A DNA stretch of 64,000 nt from Anderseniella sp. (lineage in GTDB: Bacteria > Pseudomonadota > Alphaproteobacteria > Rhizobiales > Aestuariivirgaceae), in assembly GCA_028289645.1 (NCBI GenBank), contig JANQOK010000007.1, positions 62,001-126,000 of the forward strand, in the 5' to 3' direction. Every line of letters starts with the position of its first letter. The stretch's first letter is position 1. The notes below the pieces were generated by a model. The model ran no database searches and was not told the DNA's origin. It was given only the letters and a program-made list of their open reading frames with translations. Positions 58,236 through 64,000 of the stretch are shown here, one piece after another. The position numbers were made by a program, and so were the translations under genes.

Positions 58236-59864
58236 TTATTCTGCTGGAACCGCTGATGACGCGGTGCCGGCGGCTCCCATGGGAACTTCCTTGCGGACAT
58301 CGCCACGAATGGTGCGGTAGATGTTGTAGGACATCACCAGGCCGCCGATCAGATAGAGGCCGCCGCCAATGGTGCGCATGACATATTCAGGGTGAATGGC
58401 GCTGACACTCTCAACGAAAGAATTCACCAGGAAGCCCTGATCGTCGTATTCGCGCCACATCAGTCCCTGGGTGATGCCGGCAACCCACAGGACGGCGGCG
58501 TAGATCACGATGCCGATGGTTGCCAGCCACAAGTGCCAGTTGACCAGCCGCAGCGAGTACAGCCGCTCACGCTGCCACAGTTTCGGCACCAGATAATAGA
58601 TCGCGCCGAACGAGATCATACCAACCCAGCCAAGAGCGCCGGAATGCACGTGGCCGATGGTCCAGTCTGTGTAGTGTGACAGTGAATTGACTACCTTGAT
58701 CGACATCATCGGCCCTTCGAACGTCGACATGCCGTAGAATGCCAGTGCAAGGACCATCATGCGAAGTATGGGATCTGTACGCAGCTTGTCCCAGGCACCC
58801 GACAGGGTCATCAGGCCGTTGATCATGCCGCCCCATGACGGCATCCACAGCATGATGGAGAACACCATGCCGAGCGTTTGAGCCCAGTCCGGCAGGGCGG
58901 TGTAGTGAAGATGGTGCGGTCCGGCCCAGATATACAGGAAGATCAGCGACCAGAAGTGGATGATCGACAGCCGGTACGAGTAAACCGGGCGGTCGGCCTG
59001 CTTGGGCACGAAGTAATACATCATGCCCAGGAAGCCGGCGGTCAGGAAAAACCCGACCGCGTTGTGGCCGTACCACCACTGGGTCAGCGCGTCCTGCACA
59101 CCGGCAAATGCCGAGTAGCTTTTGACACCAAGAAACGATACCGGGATGGCCAGGTTGTTGACCACATGCAGCATGGCAACGGTGATGATGAAGGCCAGGT
59201 AGAACCAGTTGGCCACATAGATGTGGGGTTCCTTGCGCTTGACGATGGTGCCGATGAAAACGGCCAGATAGGCGACCCAGACTATGGTCAGCCAGATGTC
59301 CACATACCATTCCGGTTCGGCGTACTCCTTGGACTGGGTTATGCCCAGCAGGTAGCCGGTTGCCGCCATGACGATGAACAACTGATAGCCCCAGAAAACG
59401 AACCAGCTGAGATTGCCGCCCCACAGCCGGGCCCGGCAGGTGCGCTGGACGACATAGAAACTGGTGCACAAAAGCGCGTTGCCGCCAAAGGCGAAAATGA
59501 CCGCAGATGTGTGAACCGGACGCAGGCGGCCGAAATTCAGGTAGGGTTCGATGTTGAAAACCGGCCAGGCAAGCTGCGCGGCGATGATGACGCCGACCAG
59601 AAAGCCGACCACACCCCAGAACACGGTGGCGATGACGCCATAGCGCACCACGTCGTCCATGTAGCCGGATGTGTCTTCGGCAATTTTCGGCTGGCCCGCA
59701 GGGGCAAACTGCACCCGCCGCATCAGCACGATCGAACTGCCGGACAAAATGAAGAACAGGATCCAGGCATGCGCCTGGAACAGCGGATCAGCGGCAAATG
59801 CTGCGCCCATGAGCGCAAGGAAAGTTGCCAGGATCATGGCTGCCAATTCGTAACCGTATTTCAT
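58236..59864 (-). CDS. ccoN: cbb3 cytochrome c oxidase catalytic subunit I
   Basis: 542 residues with 12 membrane helices; the catalytic subunit with low-spin heme b, heme b3 and Cu[41 protein letters not shown] (the CuB/heme His ligands) and [20 protein letters not shown] are visible. It gives high-affinity oxygen respiration under microaerobic conditions. It is the first gene of the ccoNOQP-ccoGHIS operon, and an FNR box lies 86 bases before its start. Confidence 0.98.
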   Translation of the reverse strand: MKYGYELAAMILATFLALMGAAFAADPLFQAHAWILFFILSGSSIVLMRRVQFAPAGQPKIAEDTSGYMDDVVRYGVIATVFWGVVGFLVGVIIAAQLAWPVFNIEPYLNFGRLRPVHTSAVIFAFGGNALLCTSFYVVQRTCRARLWGGNLSWFVFWGYQLFIVMAATGYLLGITQSKEYAEPEWYVDIWLTIVWVAYLAVFIGTIVKRKEPHIYVANWFYLAFIITVAMLHVVNNLAIPVSFLGVKSYSAFAGVQDALTQWWYGHNAVGFFLTAGFLGMMYYFVPKQADRPVYSYRLSIIHFWSLIFLYIWAGPHHLHYTALPDWAQTLGMVFSIMLWMPSWGGMINGLMTLSGAWDKLRTDPILRMMVLALAFYGMSTFEGPMMSIKVVNSLSHYTDWTIGHVHSGALGWVGMISFGAIYYLVPKLWQRERLYSLRLVNWHLWLATIGIVIYAAVLWVAGITQGLMWREYDDQGFLVNSFVESVSAIHPEYVMRTIGGGLYLIGGLVMSYNIYRTIRGDVRKEVPMGAAGTASSAVPAE

Positions 59865-59949
59865 GTCAGGAGCCCCCAGACATTAGCGCCTTCTATAAAT
59901 GGCGGGCGTGTACCGATGGCGAACATGGCTGCAGCGCGATGTCTGGACA

Positions 59950-59963
59950 TTGATCTGTGTCAA
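59950..59963. promoter_or_regulatory. FNR/FixK-type binding site (anaerobox)
   Basis: TTGATCTGTGTCAA matches the TTGAT-N4-ATCAA consensus with one changed base (GTCAA). It lies 86 bases before ccoN and 93 bases before the hemerythrin-like gene, between the divergent start codons. The fnrL gene encodes a matching regulator 0.6 kb away. The site is symmetrical, so it could activate both directions. Confidence 0.8.
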
Positions 59964-60055
59964 GGCAGGCCTGCGACATCATGCTCACTGTAAGCTCAGT
60001 GCACATCCGATGTGCGTGAATGTCAACTTCCAGTGTCAGGGCCTGTTGCTGTGCG

Positions 60056-60556
60056 ATGCCGATATATCTGATTGAACCGAATGCCGGCGCCGCGCAGCAA
60101 CTGGGACAGAGCCTGACCCAGTTCCGCCAGCACCATCGGTTGAAGATGAAACTTTGCGATGCTCTGGAAGATTTCGCTGACTGTCTGCCCAATCAGATCG
60201 ACGTGCAAAACTGCCTGGCCCTGTCCAGGTGCGTCCTGCCAACGGTCCGGAACGCCCAGATCATGGAAGAGACCCAGTTGTTCCCGCAACTGATGCGGGC
60301 CTATCCAGACGACCGGCGCCTGCAGGCCAGTCTTGACCGGCTGCGACAGGAGCATCTGGAAGACGATTCATTTGCCGATGAAATAGCCTGCCTGCTGCAT
60401 GATTGCGGCTGTACCGGAAAGCCGTCCAATGCCGAGTCTGCGGGCTACATGCTGCGCGGTTTCTTCTCGTCAATCCGGCGTCACGTTGCATTTGAAGACG
60501 AGTGCCTGATACCCCTTATCGAGCACCAGACCCGGACAAATGGTGAAGCAATATAG
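60056..60556 (+). CDS. Hemerythrin-like (HHE domain) protein
   Basis: 166 residues. The likely metal ligands are in RQHHRLKMKLCDALEDFADC, MEETQLFPQLMRAY, DRLRQEHLEDDSFADEIACL and HVAFEDECLIPLIEHQTRT, the H...E/H...HxxxE arrangement of a diiron four-helix bundle. Start at MPIYLIEPN; an upstream in-frame ATG at 60020 would add 12 residues, and neither has a strong Shine-Dalgarno sequence. The family binds O2 or senses iron or NO. Its place beside an FNR box and fnrL suggests use under low oxygen. Confidence 0.75.
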   Translation: MPIYLIEPNAGAAQQLGQSLTQFRQHHRLKMKLCDALEDFADCLPNQIDVQNCLALSRCVLPTVRNAQIMEETQLFPQLMRAYPDDRRLQASLDRLRQEHLEDDSFADEIACLLHDCGCTGKPSNAESAGYMLRGFFSSIRRHVAFEDECLIPLIEHQTRTNGEAI

Positions 60557-60568
60557 GTGGGTGATGCT

Positions 60569-61312
60569 CTAGTCGCCGCCTGAGATCGCTGTCAGCCTGT
60601 CGATGTCATGCACGGTCACGTCGAGGTTCTTCCTGATATCGATCGCTCCCATCTTGCGCAGCTTGGTCATCTGGCGGCTGACCGTTTCAAGGGTCAGGCC
60701 GAGAAAGTCGGCAATATCGGCCCGCTTCAGCGGCAGCATGAACTCGATGTCTGTCGGCTCGTCGGGGGACGGTTTGCCGATATGGTCGGCCAGCAGCAGC
60801 AGAAAACTGGCAACCTTCTCCTGAGCCGTCTTGCGTCCAAGCGTCACCATCCAGGTGCGGGCATCGTCGAGCTGGATCAGGGTCTGTTCCAGCAGGCGAT
60901 GCTCAAACTCCGGCTGTTGCCTGAGCATGTTCTCCAGCTCGGCCTTGGGAAACACGCAGATCTCGACATCGGTTGCAGCTTCTATGGACACCGGCACCTT
61001 TTCGGAAAACGGCTTGCCGATAAACTCTGGCGCAAACTGCAGGCCGACGATCTGCTGGCGGCCGTCGCTCAGCAGTTTGGTCAGTTTCACCGCGCCCGAA
61101 ACGATGTTGGCATAGTCCACAACCTCATCGTCTTCAAAGGAGATGGTCTCGCCATGAGCGATCTTGCGGCGCCGGGTCACGGTGGAAAAATGGGCCAGTT
61201 GAGAAGCTTTCAAGGCGCTGCAGATACCGAACTGGCGCGCGCCGCATACCTTGCATCCGGCAGGGATGTCGGCTTCGTCAATCTCAGAATATGACCGGTC
61301 GGTGGACTGCAT
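60569..61312 (-). CDS. fnrL: Oxygen-sensing Crp/Fnr family regulator FnrL
   Basis: 247 residues. The cysteines that hold the O2-labile [4Fe-4S] cluster are C20, C23, C31 and C119 (CKVCGARQFGICSAL and EICVF). A cNMP-like beta-roll and dimer helix (QPEFEHRLLEQTLIQLDDAR) follow, then an HTH with LKRADIADFLGLTLETVSRQ, whose E-x-x-S-R contacts read TTGAT. The predicted binding site is in the ccoN promoter. It converges on the hemerythrin-like gene with 12 bases between stops. The ATG has a GAGGA site. Confidence 0.95.
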   Translation of the reverse strand: MQSTDRSYSEIDEADIPAGCKVCGARQFGICSALKASQLAHFSTVTRRRKIAHGETISFEDDEVVDYANIVSGAVKLTKLLSDGRQQIVGLQFAPEFIGKPFSEKVPVSIEAATDVEICVFPKAELENMLRQQPEFEHRLLEQTLIQLDDARTWMVTLGRKTAQEKVASFLLLLADHIGKPSPDEPTDIEFMLPLKRADIADFLGLTLETVSRQMTKLRKMGAIDIRKNLDVTVHDIDRLTAISGGD

Positions 61313-61651
61313 GAGTATTCCTCTGACCTATGCACATAATCAGTTCATCTCGCGGGCGCAACAATCCGAATGGACCATGGTGACGCAGCATCGTCTGTAG
61401 GCACCGCAAATCGGCACGGGCCCGATGCGGCCGTACAGGTGACCAGCCGTCTCGGAGCCGCATATTAGACCTCTCCTGCGTCCAAACGGCAATTTCGGGA
61501 AAATTGCAGTGTTTTGAGCCGTTTGCGGAGACCAAGCTATACCATCGTCGAATAGCGAAAATCGCCAATCTGCTGTTGGTTGTACGAGGCTAAACTTTGG
61601 CCTGAACGGTAAGGGAAGCAATCTTGCCGCAATTCCTAACGGGAGGACTGA
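61313..61651. other. Intergenic region between divergent fnrL and the ABC binding-protein gene
   Basis: About 340 bases holding both promoters. No copy of the FNR consensus, no riboswitch-like structure and no gene were recognised. A good Shine-Dalgarno sequence (GGGAGG) precedes the binding-protein ATG. Confidence 0.35.
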
Positions 61652-63001
61652 ATGTCGAAATTTGAGTTTACGCGCCGTGGTTTGATCAAATCCGGTGCAG
61701 CAGTTGGTGCCGGCCTTGCCATGCCAACGATCCTGACGCGTCCAGCGTATTCCTACACCAATGAACCCAAGGGCGGCACTGTCACGCTTGGGTTCAACGT
61801 GCCTCAGACCGGGCCTTACGCTGACGAAGGCAATGACGAGTTGCTGGCGCAGAAGCTCGCTGTCGAACACCTTAATGGTGAAGGCGACGGCGGCTGCCTG
61901 ACCACCTTCACCTCGAAGGCGCTCAAGGGCAACGGCATCCTCGGCAAGAAAGTGACTTTCGTCACTGGCGACACCCAGACCAAGTCCGATGCAGCACGCG
62001 CATCCGCCAAATCGATGATCGAGAAGGACGGCGCCATCATGATCAATGGCGGCTCGTCCTCGGGCGTGGCCGTGGCCGTTCAGGGGCTTTGCCAGGAAGC
62101 CGGTGTCATCTTCATGGCCGGTTTGACTCATGCCAACGACACCACCGGCAAGGACCGCAAAGCAAACGGCTTCCGGCATTTCTTCAATGCCTACATGTCC
62201 GGTGCCGCGCTGGCCCCTGTGCTGGCCAAGGAAATGGGCAAGGATCGCCGCGCCTATCACCTTACGGCCGACTACAACTGGGGCTGGACCCAGGAAGAGT
62301 CGATCAAGGCTTCCACCGAAGCTCTTGGCTGGGAGACCGTCAACACGGTCAAGACCCCGCTCGCATCAACCGACTTCTCGTCCTATATCGCTCCGGTGAT
62401 CAATGCAGGTGCAGACGTGCTGGTGCTGAACCACTATGGCGGAAACATGGTCAACTCGCTGACCAATGCGATCCAGTTCGGCCTGCTCGACAAGGCGGTA
62501 AACGGCAAAGACTTCAAGATCGTCGTTCCGCTCTACTCTGAACTGATGGCGGCAGGTGCCGGAGACAACATCAAAGGCGTGCTCGGCTCCATGAACTACA
62601 ACTGGCAGCTGGACAATGAAGGCTCCAAGACGTTCGTCAAGTCCTTCGGCGAGAAGTACGGCCGTCCGCCTTCGAACTCGGCCCAGACCTGCTACGCACA
62701 GGTTCTGCTTTATGCTGACGCCTGCGAGCGCGCCGGCACGTTCAACCCATGCGGGGTGGTCGAAGCTCTGGAAGGCTTCGAGTTCGACGGTCTCGGCAAC
62801 GGGCCAACGACCTACCGCAAGGAAGATCACCAGTGCTTCAAGGACGTTCTGGTGGTGCGCGGTGCACAGAATCCGACCACGAAGTTCGACACGCTGGAAA
62901 TCGTGGAGATTACCCCGGTCGCCAATGTCACGTATCCGCCGAACCATCCGATGTTCGGTGGCGACGAAGCCACGCTTGGCAAGTGCAATCCGGGCGCCTG
63001 A
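61652..63001 (+). CDS. Branched-chain amino acid/amide-type ABC transporter substrate-binding protein (Tat-exported)
   Basis: 449 residues with a twin-arginine signal (FTRRGLIKSGAAVGAGLA). The mature protein is a type I periplasmic binding protein: VTLGFNVPQTGPYADEGNDE, QKLAVEHLNGEGD, NGGSSSGVAVAVQGLCQEAG and YHLTADYNWGWTQEESIKAS. Cargo could be branched-chain amino acids, amides, urea or another small organic solute. The Tat signal suggests that folding occurs before export. A permease gene follows, with a long palindrome between them. Confidence 0.88.
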   Translation: MSKFEFTRRGLIKSGAAVGAGLAMPTILTRPAYSYTNEPKGGTVTLGFNVPQTGPYADEGNDELLAQKLAVEHLNGEGDGGCLTTFTSKALKGNGILGKKVTFVTGDTQTKSDAARASAKSMIEKDGAIMINGGSSSGVAVAVQGLCQEAGVIFMAGLTHANDTTGKDRKANGFRHFFNAYMSGAALAPVLAKEMGKDRRAYHLTADYNWGWTQEESIKASTEALGWETVNTVKTPLASTDFSSYIAPVINAGADVLVLNHYGGNMVNSLTNAIQFGLLDKAVNGKDFKIVVPLYSELMAAGAGDNIKGVLGSMNYNWQLDNEGSKTFVKSFGEKYGRPPSNSAQTCYAQVLLYADACERAGTFNPCGVVEALEGFEFDGLGNGPTTYRKEDHQCFKDVLVVRGAQNPTTKFDTLEIVEITPVANVTYPPNHPMFGGDEATLGKCNPGA

Positions 63002-63022
63002 GCGTTCGAATTTTCACAATCC

Positions 63023-63050
63023 GCACACCGGTTCAATTGAACCGGTGTGC
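63023..63050 (+). terminator. Perfect 28-base palindrome between the binding-protein and permease genes
   Basis: Bases 63023-63036 (GCACACCGGTTCAA) are the exact reverse complement of 63037-63050. The RNA would form a 12-bp stem with a four-base loop. No T-run follows. This kind of structure after a binding-protein gene often protects the mRNA or partly ends transcription, giving more binding protein than permease. Confidence 0.65.
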
Positions 63051-63116
63051 ATTTGATGCTGATATGCAGCATCTGGTGGGCAATTTCATTTTTTATATTC
63101 AAGTGGTGCCGGGAAA

Positions 63117-64000
63117 ATGGACGCAATTCTTCTGCAAGTCCTGAATGGCTTAGACAAGGGCAGTGCCTATGCGCTGATAGCCTTGGGTCTCACGCTTATT
63201 TTTGGAACGCTGGGCGTCGTCAACTTCGCCCATGGCGCGCTGTTCATGATCGGCGCGTTTGTTGCAGTTACCCTGCAGCGTGTGCTGAACCTGTCAGTTG
63301 TGACCGTCGATCCTGAAAAGAAGGACTTCCTGGGCAACCCGCTACAGGTTCAAACGCCGTATGTGGAGTCATGGTTCGGAGAAGCAGCCGGCCAGGCGAT
63401 CATCAACTGGTCCGTGCCGCTGGCCATACTGGCCGCCATTCCGATAATGCTGATGATCGGGTATGTGATGGAACGGGGGCTGATCCGTCATTTCTACAAG
63501 CGACCGCATGCAGACCAGATCCTCGTGACGTTCGGCCTGGCGATTGTCCTGCAGGAGATCGTGAAAGCGTTTTTCGGTGCCAACCCGATCCAGACGCCGG
63601 CTCCAGACGCACTTGCGGGCGTGTGGAACATGGGCGCGTGGCTGGGCATGAGCCTGCCTTATCCGGCGTGGCGGATCGTCTACTTCATTTTTGCCGCGAT
63701 TGTCATTTCCGGTGTGTTTGCGTTCCTCCAGTTCACCACTTTTGGCATGGTTGTCCGTGCCGGCATGGCTGATCGAGAGACTGTCGGAATTCTAGGCATC
63801 AACATTGATCGTCGCTTTACGGTGATGTTCGGCATAGCTGCCGCAGTGGCGGGGCTTGCCGGGGTCATGTATGCCCCGATCAATCCGCCGAACTATCACT
63901 GGGGCATGGACTTCCTGGTTCTCAGTTTCGTGGTTGTTGTTGTCGGCGGCATGGGCTCGCTGCCGGGCGCAGTGCTGGCAGGTTTCGTGTTGGGCATTCT
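63117..64000 (+). CDS. Branched-chain amino acid-type ABC transporter permease, LivH family (3' end cut by window)
   Basis: The protein starts MDAILLQVLNGLDKGSAYAL and continues with FGTLGVVNFAHGALFMIGAF, the signature of LivH-type permeases, then membrane segments such as WSVPLAILAAIPIMLMIGYV, and the loop RPHADQILVTFGLAIVLQEI. The C-terminal signature FAHG is present, and VVVVVGGMGSLPGAVLAGFV is near the window end. The window ends after 294 full codons, with no stop seen. It is 115 bases after the binding-protein gene. Confidence 0.93.
   Translation, partial: MDAILLQVLNGLDKGSAYALIALGLTLIFGTLGVVNFAHGALFMIGAFVAVTLQRVLNLSVVTVDPEKKDFLGNPLQVQTPYVESWFGEAAGQAIINWSVPLAILAAIPIMLMIGYVMERGLIRHFYKRPHADQILVTFGLAIVLQEIVKAFFGANPIQTPAPDALAGVWNMGAWLGMSLPYPAWRIVYFIFAAIVISGVFAFLQFTTFGMVVRAGMADRETVGILGINIDRRFTVMFGIAAAVAGLAGVMYAPINPPNYHWGMDFLVLSFVVVVVGGMGSLPGAVLAGFVLGI

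Overview
The window reads as a chromosomal segment of a GC-rich alphaproteobacterium, most likely of the order Hyphomicrobiales (Rhizobiales). Supporting signs are an F1-only ATP synthase operon (atpHAGDC, with no F0 genes beside it), Lys/Ala/Pro-rich tails on AtpD and on ribosomal protein L21, the rplU-rpmA-obgE-proBA-nadD-rsfS-rlmH-envC-ctpA-rppH gene order, a ccoNOQP-ccoGHIS cluster with an FnrL-type regulator, and tripartite tricarboxylate (TctCBA) transport. I cannot name a genus.

1-24.5 kb is core housekeeping. It holds a partial transaldolase-like gene, priA, a lytic transglycosylase and atpHAGDC ending in a clear terminator. Then comes a long minus-strand run covering RNA decay (rppH), cell-wall remodelling (EnvC-like, CtpA, YibQ-like), ribosome maintenance (rlmH, rsfS, rpmA, rplU, obgE), NAD synthesis (nadD) and proline synthesis (proBA). 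A DUF3179 gene and a gamma-glutamylcyclotransferase-like gene sit between nadD and rsfS. A tRNA-Ser(CGA) gene closes the section.

24.5-36 kb is accessory. A four-gene minus-strand cluster (small protein, SpoIIAA-like protein, APC-like transporter, DUF4336 protein) appears to have lower GC. It is followed by a frameshifted porin, a SUMF1-fold exported protein, a Gfo/Idh/MocA oxidoreductase, four consecutive glycosyltransferases, a small unknown protein and a BLUF blue-light sensor.

36-52 kb is one catabolic cluster on the plus strand: IclR regulator, zinc alcohol dehydrogenase, a molybdenum hydroxylase (FAD subunit plus a [2Fe-2S]/Mo protein split into two ORFs), TctC, TctB, TctA, a ThDP enzyme, an aldehyde dehydrogenase, an IlvD/Edd-type dehydratase and an MFS transporter. 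The enzyme set suggests uptake and oxidation of a polyol, sugar or sugar acid, then dehydration and ThDP-dependent cleavage or decarboxylation. The substrate is unknown. A 297-bp IS630-type MITE has inserted at the TA of the tctB stop codon.

52-61.3 kb is microaerobic respiration: ccoNOQP and ccoGHIS in one tight minus-strand operon, a near-perfect FNR box, a divergent hemerythrin-like gene and fnrL. From 61.6 kb to the right edge a branched-chain amino-acid/amide ABC transporter begins (Tat-exported binding protein, then a permease cut by the window end).
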